Below are positions 36,307 to 46,179 of a DNA stretch of 64,000 bases, one piece after another. The position numbers were made by a program, and so were the translations under genes. The DNA is taken from the NCBI RefSeq assembly GCF_029309905.1, contig NZ_JARBJP010000007.1, forward strand, positions 1 through 64,000, in the 5' to 3' direction. Position 1 is the stretch's first letter. Every line of letters begins with the position of its first letter. The notes under the pieces were generated by a model. It did not search any database and was not told where the DNA came from. It saw only the letters and a list, made by a program, of their open reading frames with translations. The stretch is from Brytella acorum (GTDB lineage: Bacteria > Pseudomonadota > Alphaproteobacteria > Acetobacterales > Acetobacteraceae).

Positions 36307-37065
36307 ATGACCGTGACCGCCTGCCTGCTCGTCATCGGCAACGAGATCCTCTCGGGCCGCACCCAGGACGCCAATATCCGCTTTATCGCCCAGGGGCTGG
36401 GCGCCATCGGAATCGCGCTCGACGAAGTGCGCGTCATTCCCGACAAGCGGGAACGCATCGTCAACACCGTCATCGAATGCCGCGCGCGTTTCGATCACGT
36501 CCTGACGACGGGCGGCATCGGGCCGACACATGACGACATCACCTCGGCCTGCATTGCCGAAGCCGTGGGCGTTCCGCTGGAGATCCACCGCGAAAGCTTC
36601 GACCTTCTCGAAGCGCATATGGGCCGGGAAAAGTTCAACGCGGCCCGGCAGCGCATGGCCATGCTGCCGCGCGGCGCCACGCCGATCCGCAACGCGGTCT
36701 CGGTCGCGCCCGGATTCTCCATCGCCAATATCCACGTAATGGCTGGCATCCCGCGCGTCATGCAGGCCATGTTCGAGACTCTGGCGCCCACGCTGAAAGG
36801 CGGTGCACCTCTCGTCTCCGTGGCGTGGCATTCGACGCAACTGAGCGAAGGCAATCTGGCGGAGGGCCTGGAAGCCATTCAGGCGCGCTACCCGACGCTG
36901 GACCTCGGGTCTTATCCTTTCGAGCGTCCGGACGGACGATATGGCGTCACGCTGGTGACCAAAGGCTATGACGCCGCAAGGGTCGAAGCCGCGGGCCGCG
37001 AAGTACATGCCCTCATCGAAAGCCTCGGATGCACGCCGGTCGCCGGCGAGCCGACATTCACATGA
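36307..37065 (+). CDS. Molybdopterin-binding (MoaB/CinA N-terminal-like) protein
   Basis: The 252 residues contain the MoCF-binding/MPT-binding fold: ACLLVIGNEILSGRTQDANI at the N-terminus, then LTTGGIGPTHDDITSACIAE and IPRVMQAMFETL. This is the CinA N-terminal module without the C-terminal deamidase domain, a stand-alone version common in alphaproteobacteria. Its activity is uncertain; related domains act in molybdenum-cofactor synthesis or ADP-ribose hydrolysis. The start has a GGAGA site. It is divergent from the SMP-30 gene and convergent with accA. Confidence 0.9.
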   Translation: MTVTACLLVIGNEILSGRTQDANIRFIAQGLGAIGIALDEVRVIPDKRERIVNTVIECRARFDHVLTTGGIGPTHDDITSACIAEAVGVPLEIHRESFDLLEAHMGREKFNAARQRMAMLPRGATPIRNAVSVAPGFSIANIHVMAGIPRVMQAMFETLAPTLKGGAPLVSVAWHSTQLSEGNLAEGLEAIQARYPTLDLGSYPFERPDGRYGVTLVTKGYDAARVEAAGREVHALIESLGCTPVAGEPTFT

Positions 37066-37105
37066 TGTGACGCCGGTCTCGCCCCTGGTTTCAGTGTTTG
37101 GGGTT

Positions 37106-38065
37106 TCAGTGCTGAGCGTCGCGACCCATCGCGAGAAACTTTTCACGCCGTTGGCGCACGAGCGCTGCGGGTTCCAGCACGGTGAGCGCCGGAAGCTCGG
37201 CCGCAATCGCGTCGCCGACAGAAGTGATCGCGGTTTGCGGTTTGCGTTGAGCGCCACCGAGCGGCTCGGGAATAATCCCGTCGATCAGTTTCAGACGCTC
37301 GAGATCCTGCGCCGTGATCTTCAGTGCTTCCGCGGCGGCGCCCGCCTGTTTCGGATCGCGCCACAGGATGGAAGCGGCGCCTTCGGGTGAAATCACCGAG
37401 TAGATGGAATGTTCGAGCATCAGGACGCGATCCCCGGCCGCGAGCGCGACCGCGCCGCCCGAGCCACCCTCGCCGATGATCGTCGCAATCACGGGAACGG
37501 GCGCGCGCAGGAACGTGTCGGTCGAGCGCGCGATGGCTTCGGACTGACCGCGCGCTTCCGCGTCGATGCCCGGCCAGGCCCCTGACGTGTCGACGAATGT
37601 CAGAATGGGTAGTCCGAAACGTCCGGCCAGTTTCACCAGACGCTGCGCCTTGCGATAACCTTCGGGACGCGGCATGCCGAAATTATGCTCCAGACGCGAC
37701 TCCATTTCCGTGCCGCGCTGCGTGCCGATGACCACAACGGCCGTTCCGCGGAACCGCGCCAGACCACCCACGATGGCCTTGTCCTCATGGCCGAGGCGAT
37801 CACCGGACAGCGGCATATAATCCGTCAGCAGCTCACGGATGTAATCCAGGGCCTGCGGCCTCTGGGGATGCCGGGCGACCTGAACTTTCTGGGAGGGCGT
37901 CAGCTTCGCGTAAGCCGTACGAAGCTGTTTGTCAGCCTTGTCCGAAAGCTTGGCGATCTCATCGGCGATGTTGATGCCTTCGCCGCCCTGCGCCATCTGG
38001 CGGAGTTCGGCGATCTTGTTTTCAAGCTCGGCAACGGGCTTTTCGAAATCGAGATATTGGCGCAT
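37106..38065 (-). CDS. accA: Acetyl-CoA carboxylase carboxyltransferase subunit alpha
   Basis: Alpha half of the carboxyltransferase that makes malonyl-CoA with AccD. Typical motifs are YLDFEKPVAELENKI at the N-terminus, GDRLGHEDKAIVGGLARFRG, FGMPRPEGYRKAQRLVKLA, FVDTSGAWPGIDAEARGQSE and IIGEGGSGGAVALAAGDRVL. The ATG at 38065 gives 319 residues, the standard length; the frame begins six codons earlier. It lies 89 bases downstream of xerD on the same strand. Confidence 0.97.
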   Translation of the reverse strand: MRQYLDFEKPVAELENKIAELRQMAQGGEGINIADEIAKLSDKADKQLRTAYAKLTPSQKVQVARHPQRPQALDYIRELLTDYMPLSGDRLGHEDKAIVGGLARFRGTAVVVIGTQRGTEMESRLEHNFGMPRPEGYRKAQRLVKLAGRFGLPILTFVDTSGAWPGIDAEARGQSEAIARSTDTFLRAPVPVIATIIGEGGSGGAVALAAGDRVLMLEHSIYSVISPEGAASILWRDPKQAGAAAEALKITAQDLERLKLIDGIIPEPLGGAQRKPQTAITSVGDAIAAELPALTVLEPAALVRQRREKFLAMGRDAQH

Positions 38066-38154
38066 GGGGCGCCCCGATAGCACGGTCCGCCCATTGCCAA
38101 CAATCCATGATGCGCATTCGGCGTCACACGCCCATGTGATTCTTCTCTGGCGGC

Positions 38155-39081
38155 TTACGCCGCCCCGGGCGTGGCCAGAGGATGATGGGCCTCGACCAGT
38201 TGGCGCAACCGTTCGGTCAGCACATGCGTGTAAATCTGTGTTGTCGCGATATCCGCATGACCCAGCAGCATCTGAAGTGCGCGCAGATCCGCGCCGCGCC
38301 CCAACAGATGGCTGGCGAAGGCATGGCGCAGCACATGGGGCGTGACGCGTGCCGGATCGATATCGGCGAGAAGCGCGGACTGATGGAGGATCTTGTCGAA
38401 TCCCTGCCGTGTCAGGGCGCGCGCTGGATCGCGACCGGGGAAAAGCCAGGGACTGCCCAGCTTCCGGTCATGCGCGATGAGCCTCTTCGCCGCGTTACGG
38501 GCATCCTCGGAAATGGGCACCAGCCGTTCGCGGCCGCCTTTGCCGCGCACCAGAACCATCGGCGCCTGATTCTGAGGCAGGCTCGCGGGGAGAGAAAGCA
38601 GTTCCGAGATGCGAAGACCGGTCGTGTACAGGAGCGCGATCGCGGCATGAGCCACGAGATCACGGCGCGGATCATCGTGCCCGGTCGTTCCCGCCTCGAT
38701 CAGATGACGCACTTCCTCTTCCGACAGCACCTTCGGAAGACTGGCGGGAAGCTTCGGCGCCCGCTCACGCGCGGTCGGGTCATCCTCGCGCAGACCTTCC
38801 CGCAGGAGAAAACGATAGAACTGCCTCAGACATGAGAGACGTCGCGCGCTCGTGCGCGCGGAAAACCCAAGCGCACCGAGAGACGCCATATAGGACTGAA
38901 CGACTGCCGGACCGGCCGTCAGCAGGCTTTCGCCGCCGTCAGCCGGACGCCGTGCGACCATATGCGCGGCAAAATCCGCAAGATCGGACTCATAGGCCGC
39001 TCTCGTACGCGCCGCGGCGTTGCGTTCGGCCGCGAGCATTTCCAGAAACGCCTCGACATGACGGTCGGACGAACCGCTCAA
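38155..39081 (-). CDS. xerD: Tyrosine recombinase XerD
   Basis: Site-specific recombinase that resolves chromosome dimers at dif with XerC. An N-terminal SAM-like DNA-binding domain (~residues 8-100) precedes the catalytic domain with Arg157 (TTGLRISELL), Lys181, His249/Arg252 (PHVLRHAFASHLL), His275 (LLGHADIATTQIY) and the nucleophile Tyr284. All are intact in 308 residues. Its genomic setting beside accA, without an integron or phage context, fits the housekeeping enzyme. XerC versus XerD is decided by overall resemblance only. Confidence 0.92.
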   Translation of the reverse strand: MSGSSDRHVEAFLEMLAAERNAAARTRAAYESDLADFAAHMVARRPADGGESLLTAGPAVVQSYMASLGALGFSARTSARRLSCLRQFYRFLLREGLREDDPTARERAPKLPASLPKVLSEEEVRHLIEAGTTGHDDPRRDLVAHAAIALLYTTGLRISELLSLPASLPQNQAPMVLVRGKGGRERLVPISEDARNAAKRLIAHDRKLGSPWLFPGRDPARALTRQGFDKILHQSALLADIDPARVTPHVLRHAFASHLLGRGADLRALQMLLGHADIATTQIYTHVLTERLRQLVEAHHPLATPGAA

Positions 39082-39087
39082 CGGAGG

Positions 39088-39363
39088 TCAGCGTGGCGAG
39101 GCCGGAGCAGGCGGTGTGGACTTTGTCGCACTCGGAACCGGCGCCGCCGGGACACTGGCAACCGGAGCGGCCACGGGCGTCGGGACGGCCAGAGGAGCCG
39201 GGGCCGGTGGGGCGAGCGCGAAGCGATCGGGAGGCAGGTCTTTATGTACGAGGGTCTGAGCCGGTGGCGTCACATGGCTACCGAGCCAGAGAAGGCCACC
39301 GCCAGCCGCCAGAATGACCGCCAGCACCGCAGCCGCGAGAATTCTGGGAACGCTATAGATCAT
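39088..39363 (-). CDS. Small single-pass membrane protein, Pro/Ala-rich
   Basis: Hypothetical 91-residue protein. It begins MIYSVPRILAAAVLAVILAA, a single hydrophobic helix, followed by a periplasm-facing Ala/Pro/Val-rich tail (PAPAPLAVPTPVAAPVASVP). The start at 39363 is favoured by a GGAG five bases ahead; ATGs at 39390 and 39417 are in frame. It ends six bases before xerD, so the two are probably co-transcribed. No family recognised; the tail could be a spacer to the cell wall. Confidence 0.6.
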   Translation of the reverse strand: MIYSVPRILAAAVLAVILAAGGGLLWLGSHVTPPAQTLVHKDLPPDRFALAPPAPAPLAVPTPVAAPVASVPAAPVPSATKSTPPAPASPR

Positions 39364-39484
39364 CTGTGCTCCGTCGAGTTGGCGAGCCATTGCAAAAACA
39401 CCCGCTGAACACCGCATGGCGGCTTGCTTCCCTCTATGGTAAGCTCTTGGAAATGTCACGTCCCCCTTGCACACGCACGACATC

Positions 39485-41185
39485 ATGACCGACGCGCCCC
39501 CGAATCTGGACCCGCAAGCCGGGTTGGCGATCCCCTTTGCCGTCCGGGACCTCTCCGCATCCGGCATTATCGTCCTGGTCGGGCTCATGGGTGCCGGAAA
39601 GACCACGATCGGACGCCGCGTCGCACAACGCCTCGGCGTTCCCTTCATCGATGCCGACCACGAAATCGAACGTGCGGCCAGCTGCACCATTCCTGAAATT
39701 TTCACCCGTCATGGCGAGGCGGCCTTTCGCGACGGGGAACGCCGCGTGATCAGCCGCCTCCTCCAGGGTCCTCCATGCGTCCTGGCGACCGGCGGCGGCG
39801 CATATATGGATGCGCGGACGCGTCAGATGATCCGCCGGAATGCCGTCTCCATCTGGCTCCGCTGCGCATTGCCCGTTCTCGTGCGCCGAGTCGCCGGGCG
39901 CACGGGTCGGCCCCTGCTCGCCCAGGGCGACCCTACGGCCATCCTCGAAGAACTTCAGATCAAAAGACATCCTTTTTACGCGGAGGCGGATATCATCGTG
40001 GATTGCGGCGACGACAGCGTGGAAACCAGCTCGAAGCGGGTTCTGGAAGCCCTCTCCACTCATCGGCACCCGCCGCGCGTGCCGGTCCATCTCGCGTCTC
40101 ACCGCTACGACGTGATGATCGGTCCGGATCTGATCGCGCGCGCGGGTGCCCACATCGCACCCGTGATCCCGCAGAAACGCGCCATCGTCATCACCGACGA
40201 GCGCGTAGCCGCGCTGCACCTGCCCCGCCTGATGCAGGGGCTGGCGGAAACCGGCATCACCGCCAGGGCGTTCGTGATCCGCGGCGGTGAGGAATCGAAA
40301 TCCCTCGCCGTCTATGCGGAGTTGATCAACGACATCCTGGCTCATGGCATCGAACGTCACACCACGATCATCGGATTCGGTGGCGGCGTTGTCGGCGATC
40401 TCGCCGGCTTCATCGCCGCGACGGCCCTGCGCGGCGTACCGTTCGTTCAGATCCCCACGACTCTCCTCTCGCAGGTCGACAGTTCCGTCGGCGGCAAGAC
40501 CGGCGTGAACGCCACCAGCGGCAAGAACCTGATCGGTGCGTTCTATCAGCCCCAGATCGTGCTCGCGGACACATCGGCCCTGTCGACCCTTCCGCACCGG
40601 GAGCGGGTCGCCGGATATGCGGAGATCGTAAAAGCGGGACTCATTGACGGCCCCGACCTCTTCGGCTGGTGTGAAACCCATGGCGCCGCCGTGCTGGCCG
40701 GCGATCCGGCCGCCCAGGCGGAGGGCGTGCGCAGAGCCTGCGCCTTCAAGGCCCGCGTCGTACAAGCCGATGAACGCGAGCAGGCGGCGCAGGGCGGTCG
40801 GGCCCTGCTGAATCTCGGGCACTCCTTCGCTCACGCCCTCGAAGCCTGGTTCGGGTATGACGGCCGCCTGCTCCATGGCGAAGCCGTTTCAATCGGGTTG
40901 CATCTCGCCACCTCCCTTTCGGTACGACTCGGTTTTTGTGAAGAACACACCCTGACCCGTCTCGATGCTCACCTGCGTCAAAACGGTATGCCCGCCGGGC
41001 TGGACTGGTTCGGGGAACCGCTGAGCGCTGGAACCCTCGTCTCGAACATGGCGCGCGACAAAAAGATGCGGGACGGGCAACTGGCGCTCGTCCTGATTCG
41101 CAGAATCGGAGACTGTTTTACGACGCGCGACGTGCCGATGACGACCGTCTTCGAGTTCCTTCAGGACGAAGGTTGCACCGTCTGA
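39485..41185 (+). CDS. aroKB: Fused shikimate kinase - 3-dehydroquinate synthase (AroKB)
   Basis: Two enzymes of the shikimate pathway in one 566-residue chain. Residues ~25-195 are shikimate kinase: Walker [10 protein letters not shown] (34-42), [21 protein letters not shown] and RTGRPLL. Residues ~200-566 are dehydroquinate synthase: [20 protein letters not shown] and [19 protein letters not shown], with the metal ligands in [11 protein letters not shown] and [11 protein letters not shown]. The two genes are often adjacent in proteobacteria; here they are fused without a stop. Start at ATG 39485 (a TTG at 39467 is alternative). It is divergent from the small membrane gene/xerD. Confidence 0.96.
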   Translation: MTDAPPNLDPQAGLAIPFAVRDLSASGIIVLVGLMGAGKTTIGRRVAQRLGVPFIDADHEIERAASCTIPEIFTRHGEAAFRDGERRVISRLLQGPPCVLATGGGAYMDARTRQMIRRNAVSIWLRCALPVLVRRVAGRTGRPLLAQGDPTAILEELQIKRHPFYAEADIIVDCGDDSVETSSKRVLEALSTHRHPPRVPVHLASHRYDVMIGPDLIARAGAHIAPVIPQKRAIVITDERVAALHLPRLMQGLAETGITARAFVIRGGEESKSLAVYAELINDILAHGIERHTTIIGFGGGVVGDLAGFIAATALRGVPFVQIPTTLLSQVDSSVGGKTGVNATSGKNLIGAFYQPQIVLADTSALSTLPHRERVAGYAEIVKAGLIDGPDLFGWCETHGAAVLAGDPAAQAEGVRRACAFKARVVQADEREQAAQGGRALLNLGHSFAHALEAWFGYDGRLLHGEAVSIGLHLATSLSVRLGFCEEHTLTRLDAHLRQNGMPAGLDWFGEPLSAGTLVSNMARDKKMRDGQLALVLIRRIGDCFTTRDVPMTTVFEFLQDEGCTV

Positions 41186-41496
41186 ACGAAATTTCATCTC
41201 GTTTACATGGCGAAACCAGAGAATACGACCAGATACTACGATAACGATGTAGAACTGGCTTCGGCTTTCAGCTAAAGCCGGTGTCGCCAACAGGCGTTCG
41301 TCTTTCCGACGGAATGAACTGTTGCAGTTTAGCCACGGGGTCCCGGCAATCGGGACCCGGGGCACTGCAACCCGCTTCCTCCAAGGGAACCGAGCGCTCT
41401 ATACGCACTTATGCATCGCGCTGAGTCTGTTGCACGGCGCCCCTGGAGGGGTCCCCGGCAGCAGCTCGAATGGATGAATTAATGAGGACGAAATAA
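41186..41496 (+). promoter_or_regulatory. aroKB-ompA intergenic region and ompA leader
   Basis: The 311 bases contain no gene. In order they hold a 7-bp hairpin (41262-41268/41274-41280, CGGCTTT/AAAGCCG), which may help end aroKB transcription although no T run follows; the nested structure described at 41321-41371; a short CCCC-TGGA-GGGG hairpin (41440-41451); and a GAGGA ribosome site just before the ompA ATG. A long structured leader is common for abundant outer-membrane protein mRNAs. Confidence 0.5.
41321..41371 (+). other. Nested stem-loop in the ompA leader
   Basis: Three stacked helices can form: an outer 8-bp stem GTTGCAGT (41321-41328) with ACTGCAAC (41364-41371), a middle GCC/GGC pairing (41332-41334 with 41361-41363), and an inner 8-bp stem GGGTCCCG (41338-41345) with CGGGACCC (41351-41358), loop GCAAT. 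All pairs are Watson-Crick. It lies about 125 bases ahead of the ompA start. Candidate mRNA-stability or regulatory element. Confidence 0.65.
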
Positions 41497-42636
41497 ATGC
41501 GTCTCCGCACCGCACTTCTGGCCATGACGTCGATGGCCGTTGCCCCGACACTCGCCATGGCGAGCACGATCACGGGCCCGTACGTCGACCTTGGCGGCGG
41601 GTACAACCTCGTGCAGTCCCAGCACGCTCACTTCTCCGGATTTAGCGAAGCTGACGGCACGACCAACAACGCCGGCTCCAAGTCGCGTTATCGTCACCAT
41701 GACGGCTTCACCGGCTTCGGTGCTTTCGGCTGGGGCTTCGGCAACGGTCTGCGGCTTGAGGTCGAAGGTCTCTACAACTACTCGGAGATCAACCATCGTC
41801 GCCCGACGTCTGTCCAGGGTTCGACGCACGGTTCCGACCAGTCTTACGGCGGCCTCGTCAATGTCCTTTATGACATCGATCTGGCCCAGTTCGGCATCAA
41901 CGTGCCGGTTACGCCGTTCGTCGGTGTCGGCGCGGGCTATCTCTGGCAGCATTACAACCCGATCACCACGAGCTACAGCAATGGCAACGTGAACCGGGTC
42001 GGCGGCACGAACGGCGGCTTCGCCTATCAGGGCATCGTCGGTGCGGCCTATGACATTCCGGGCGTTCCCGGCCTGGCCGTCACGACCGAGTACCGCATGA
42101 TCGGCCAGACGTTCATGGATGGGGCCTACCACTCCACGGCGTGGAACCAGACCGGCCTGCACAAGGGTCACGTGAACTTCGATCAACGCTTCAACCACCA
42201 GTTCATCCTGGGTCTGCGTTATGCGTTCGACACGGCTCCCCCGCCGCCGCCGCCGGCGCCGGTTGTCGTGCCGCCCGCTCCGCAGGTCGCGCGCACCTAT
42301 CTGGTGTTCTTCGACTGGGACAAGTCTGTCCTGACGGGCCGCGCTCGTGAGATCGTTGCTCAGGCCGCCCAGGCTTCGACCCACGTCCAGACGACGCGCA
42401 TCGAAGTCAATGGTTACACCGACAACTCCGCGGCCCATCCCGGCCCGCGTGGTGAGAAGTACAACCAGGGCCTGTCCGTCCGTCGCGCTGACAGCGTGAA
42501 GGCCGAACTGATCCGTGACGGTGTCCCGGCTGCTGCCATCGACATCCACGGCTACGGCGAACAGCACCCGCTGGTCCCCACGGGTCCGAACACCCGCGAG
42601 CCGCAGAACCGTCGCGTCGAAATCATCCTGCGCTAA
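41497..42636 (+). CDS. ompA: OmpA-family outer membrane protein
   Basis: Abundant porin-like structural protein of 379 residues. A signal peptide (RTALLAMTSMAVAPTLAMA) is followed by an eight-stranded barrel (~residues 24-245; begins TITGPYVDLGGGYN), a proline linker (~248-263) and the C-terminal OmpA/MotB peptidoglycan-binding domain with NGYTDNSAAH, LSVRRADSVKAELIRDG and NRRVEIILR. Codon choice looks strongly biased toward a few codons, which suggests high expression. It is followed by two hairpins and a T run. Confidence 0.95.
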   Translation: MRLRTALLAMTSMAVAPTLAMASTITGPYVDLGGGYNLVQSQHAHFSGFSEADGTTNNAGSKSRYRHHDGFTGFGAFGWGFGNGLRLEVEGLYNYSEINHRRPTSVQGSTHGSDQSYGGLVNVLYDIDLAQFGINVPVTPFVGVGAGYLWQHYNPITTSYSNGNVNRVGGTNGGFAYQGIVGAAYDIPGVPGLAVTTEYRMIGQTFMDGAYHSTAWNQTGLHKGHVNFDQRFNHQFILGLRYAFDTAPPPPPPAPVVVPPAPQVARTYLVFFDWDKSVLTGRAREIVAQAAQASTHVQTTRIEVNGYTDNSAAHPGPRGEKYNQGLSVRRADSVKAELIRDGVPAAAIDIHGYGEQHPLVPTGPNTREPQNRRVEIILR

Positions 42637-42660
42637 TCCCGCGGATCACGTTCGAACGCG

Positions 42661-42717
42661 GCCTCCCCTTCACGGGGAGGCGGTTCAGGAAAAAGGCACC
42701 TTCGGGTGCCTTTTTTA
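42661..42717 (+). terminator. Double-hairpin terminator after ompA
   Basis: Two successive hairpins: GCCTCCCC/GGGGAGGC (42661-42668 with 42674-42681), then AAGGCACC-TTCG-GGTGCCTT (stem 42693-42700/42705-42712) followed by a T run to 42716. The second is a classic intrinsic terminator with a TTCG tetraloop. Confidence 0.93.
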
Positions 42718-42834
42718 TTGAAAACTGTGTCAGGGCCTCTTTGCGTCTTCGCACCCAGGCAGCCAGCCTCTATCCTCACAGATGGCATGGAATGCGTGGA
42801 CTCACGCAGTTTATCCTCCGCATGGTGATGTCGA

Positions 42835-43332
42835 ATGCTCGTGGAACGAAAAGTCCTGTCCCAGTTTCTGAGATTCGGAACCGTCGGTGTGCTCGGACTG
42901 TTCTGGGACACCGCCACCGTCTATCTGCTGCGCCCGATTGTCGGTCTCGCGACGGCCATCTTCTGCGCCTATTTTCTGGCGGCCTCGATCAACTGGGCCC
43001 TGAACCGCCTGTGGACGTTCCAGGGCGCAGGCTCTCACAAGCATATCATGTTGCAATGGCTGCATTTTCTCGCGGCCAACAGTCTGGGCTTCGTGCTCAA
43101 TCGCGGCACGGTCTATACGCTCTGTTTTACAATCCCGCTCTGCGCCCGATATCCTGTCCTTGCTCTGATGGCCGGGTCCGTGGCGGGGATGCTGGCGAAT
43201 TTCAGCCTCTCGCGGCGTCTTGTTTTTCGCGAGAAGTCGCCCGAGACCCCGGCCGAGCTTATCCATATGACCATCGAGCCGCTCGATGCCTTCCTTCAGC
43301 GGGGTAAACCGTCTTCACCTGAAAAGCACTGA
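42835..43332 (+). CDS. GtrA-like membrane protein
   Basis: The 165 residues contain four hydrophobic helices in GtrA/DPMS family layout: FLRFGTVGVLGLFWDTATVY, IFCAYFLAASINWALNRLWT, FLAANSLGFVLNRGTVY and ALMAGSVAGMLANFSLSRRLVF. The paired N-R-x-W-T-F and N-F-x-x-x-R-x-x-V-F motifs are characteristic. Such proteins are thought to help flip undecaprenyl- or polyprenyl-linked sugars across the inner membrane. No partner glucosyltransferase is adjacent. It ends 80 bases before alaS. Confidence 0.88.
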   Translation: MLVERKVLSQFLRFGTVGVLGLFWDTATVYLLRPIVGLATAIFCAYFLAASINWALNRLWTFQGAGSHKHIMLQWLHFLAANSLGFVLNRGTVYTLCFTIPLCARYPVLALMAGSVAGMLANFSLSRRLVFREKSPETPAELIHMTIEPLDAFLQRGKPSSPEKH

Positions 43333-43412
43333 GGCGAGATGATTTCCTTTAGACGCGCAATGTTCTAGTGAAAGGACACTTTCACCGCCTCTACCGGAAC
43401 TGCCTTCCCTCC

Positions 43413-46061
43413 ATGACCAGTTCAGCACCCGTCACGACCAACGAACTCCGCTCTACGTTCCTGACGTATTTCGAGCGCAACGGCCATCGTATCGTCCCCT
43501 CGGCTTCACTCGTTCCCCAGAACGATCCGACGCTCCTGTTCACGAACGCGGGGATGGTCCCGTTCAAGAACGTGTTCACCGGCCAGGAAACACGCCCCTA
43601 CAATCGCGCGACGACCGCGCAGAAGGTCGTCCGGGCAGGCGGCAAGCACAACGATCTGGACAATGTCGGCTATACGGCACGCCATCTGACATTCTTCGAA
43701 ATGATGGGCAATTTCTCGTTCGGCGACTACTTCAAGGCCGACGCGATCGAGTTCGCCTGGACCCTGCTGACCCGTGATTTCGGCATCCCGAAAGAAAAAC
43801 TGCTCGCAACCGTCTATGCGGAAGATGAAGAAGCGGCGGAGCTTTGGCGCAGGATCGCGGGCCTGCCGGATGAAAAGATCATCCGCATCGCCACATCGGA
43901 TAATTTCTGGCGCATGGGCGACACCGGACCTTGCGGTCCGTGTTCCGAAATTTTCTACGATCACGGACCCGACGTCTGGGGTGGGCCGCCGGGCTCGCCC
44001 GACGAAGACGGCGACCGGTTCGTCGAGATCTGGAACCTCGTCTTCATGCAGTATTTCGAGGATCCGCCGGGCACGCGCACGCCTCTTCCCCGCCCGTCCA
44101 TCGATACGGGCATGGGGCTCGAACGTTTCGCGGCCGTCATGCAGGGCAAGCGCGACGTTTATGACACCGACACGTTGCGCGCGCTCGTCCTCGGATGCGG
44201 CGATCTGCTCAATACCGACCCTGACGGGGCTTTGCGCGCCAGCCATCGCGTCGTTGCCGACCATCTCCGTTCGAGCGCCTTCCTGATCGCGGACGGCGTC
44301 ATGCCCTCGAAGGACGGCCGGGGCTACGTCCTGCGCCGCATCATGCGCCGGGCGATGCGCCATCTTCAGCGTCTCGGCGCGACGGAGCCCACCTTCTATC
44401 GTCTGCTGCCCAAGCTGACCCAGCAGATGGGCGCGGCCTACCCGGAACTGGTGCAGCATCAGACGCTGATCGCGGAGACGATGCGCGGCGAGGAGGAGCG
44501 TTTTACCGCACTTCTCGAACGCGGCATGTCGCTGCTCAACGATGAGACCGATCGTCTCGGTGAGGGCGAAGCCCTGGCGGGCGACGTCGCTTTCAAGCTC
44601 TACGATACGTTCGGCTTCCCGCTGGACCTGACGCAGGACGCGCTGCGCGAACAGGGTCGCACGGTGGATGTGGCCGGTTTCGAGACGGCGATGGCCGAGC
44701 AGCGCCAGCGCGCACGCGCGGCATGGGTCGGGTCGGGCGACACGGCCATGGAAACGGTATGGTTCGATGCCCGGGACCGCTTCGGCGCCTCGGAGTTCCT
44801 TGGCTACAAGACCGAAAAGAGCGACGCCGAAGTCCTGCTGGTCGCGCATGGCAACGAGATCCTGAGCGAGGTCGGTCCCGGCAGGGACGTCGCGATCCTG
44901 CTGAACCAGACGCCTTTTTACGCCGAAAGCGGTGGTCAGGTCGGGGATCACGGCAAACTCTCCGCCAATGGCCTGATGATCGAAGTCACCGACACGCAGA
45001 AGCGTAACGGAGACATGATCGTCCATTATGGCCGGGTGATCGAAGGCACGCTCCGCCCCGGCATGGCCGTCACGGCCCAGGTTGACCATATGCGCCGTCA
45101 GGCGACGCGCGGGCATCATTCCGCGACCCATCTGCTGCATGAAGCCCTGCGCCGGGCGCTGGGCACGCATGTCGCGCAGAAAGGCAGCCTCAACGCCCCG
45201 GACCGTCTGCGTTTCGACATTTCCCAGCCGCGCCCGATCACGCCCGAGGAACTCGCCGCCGTCGAGGCCGAGGTCAATACCCGCATCCGTGAGAACACGG
45301 CCGTCGAAACCCGCATCATGACGCCGGAGGCGGCGGTCGCCGAAGGCGCGATGGCGCTGTTCGGTGAAAAATACGGCGATGAGGTCCGCGTCGTGTCGAT
45401 GGGCGCGGGCGACGACGAGCGCGGCGCCTATTCGATCGAATTGTGTGGCGGCACGCATGTCGGACGCACGGGCGAGATCGGTCCGTTCCGCATCGTGTCC
45501 GAAAGCGGCGTGTCGGCGGGCGTGCGTCGCATCGAGGCGGTCTCGGGCCTCGCCGCCGAGCGCATGGCGAAAGAGGACGAACGGCGTCTGGCCGATATGG
45601 CCGCACTGCTCCGCACCACGGTCGCCGACGCCCCGGCGCGCCTCGCGGTTCTGCTGGAGGAGCGCCGCACGCTGGAAAAGCAGGTCTCCGAGTTGCAGCG
45701 TCGCCTCGCAACTGGCGAGGGCGCGGCAGGAGCCGAGAACATCAACGGCGTGACGTTCGCGGGTCGCGATCTCGGCGAGGTTTCGCCACGTGAACTCAAG
45801 AGCATGGCCGAAGCCGTTGCCAAACAGATCGGCTCCGGTGTCGTCGCGCTCGTCTCGAACGCCGAAGGCAAGGGCAGCGTCGTGATCGCGGTCACGCCCG
45901 ATCTCCTGGATCGGTTCAACGCAGTGGATCTCGTTCGCGCAGCCAGCGCCGTCATGGGGGGCAAAGGAGGCGGCGGTCGCCCGGATATGGCGCAGGCCGG
46001 CGGACCCAACGCGGACGCCGATGCCGTGTTCGCCGCATTGCGCGGCATGATCGCCGGTTGA
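43413..46061 (+). CDS. alaS: Alanyl-tRNA synthetase
   Basis: Charges tRNA-Ala. Class II motifs are seen at the N-terminus ([55 protein letters not shown]), with motif 3 around [14 protein letters not shown]. The editing domain carries [12 protein letters not shown] and the zinc-site [15 protein letters not shown], followed by a coiled coil and the C-terminal C-Ala domain ([12 protein letters not shown]). The ATG at 43413 (MTSSAPVTT) gives 882 residues, the usual size; 15 extra upstream codons are open but unlikely to be used. Confidence 0.97.
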   Translation: MTSSAPVTTNELRSTFLTYFERNGHRIVPSASLVPQNDPTLLFTNAGMVPFKNVFTGQETRPYNRATTAQKVVRAGGKHNDLDNVGYTARHLTFFEMMGNFSFGDYFKADAIEFAWTLLTRDFGIPKEKLLATVYAEDEEAAELWRRIAGLPDEKIIRIATSDNFWRMGDTGPCGPCSEIFYDHGPDVWGGPPGSPDEDGDRFVEIWNLVFMQYFEDPPGTRTPLPRPSIDTGMGLERFAAVMQGKRDVYDTDTLRALVLGCGDLLNTDPDGALRASHRVVADHLRSSAFLIADGVMPSKDGRGYVLRRIMRRAMRHLQRLGATEPTFYRLLPKLTQQMGAAYPELVQHQTLIAETMRGEEERFTALLERGMSLLNDETDRLGEGEALAGDVAFKLYDTFGFPLDLTQDALREQGRTVDVAGFETAMAEQRQRARAAWVGSGDTAMETVWFDARDRFGASEFLGYKTEKSDAEVLLVAHGNEILSEVGPGRDVAILLNQTPFYAESGGQVGDHGKLSANGLMIEVTDTQKRNGDMIVHYGRVIEGTLRPGMAVTAQVDHMRRQATRGHHSATHLLHEALRRALGTHVAQKGSLNAPDRLRFDISQPRPITPEELAAVEAEVNTRIRENTAVETRIMTPEAAVAEGAMALFGEKYGDEVRVVSMGAGDDERGAYSIELCGGTHVGRTGEIGPFRIVSESGVSAGVRRIEAVSGLAAERMAKEDERRLADMAALLRTTVADAPARLAVLLEERRTLEKQVSELQRRLATGEGAAGAENINGVTFAGRDLGEVSPRELKSMAEAVAKQIGSGVVALVSNAEGKGSVVIAVTPDLLDRFNAVDLVRAASAVMGGKGGGGRPDMAQAGGPNADADAVFAALRGMIAG

Positions 46062-46179
46062 CGAATTGTGTCAGGCGTGTCCTTTACTGGACATGCCGAT
46101 GAACCTTGCGGCATCCGTCGCGTAGAGCACGCGAAGACGGCACGTTAACGCTGCCCCCATGGATAAAGGCAAGGACGAT

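Noticed and set aside
38155-39081. XerD-like recombinase as an integrase of a mobile island
   Set aside because: It sits between housekeeping genes with no attachment-site repeats, and its length and motifs fit the chromosomal XerC/D group.
43506-45458. 650-codon open frame antisense to alaS
   Set aside because: It mirrors codon structure of alaS in GC-rich DNA; its translation shows no family motif and is rich in Arg/Ala/His shadow composition.
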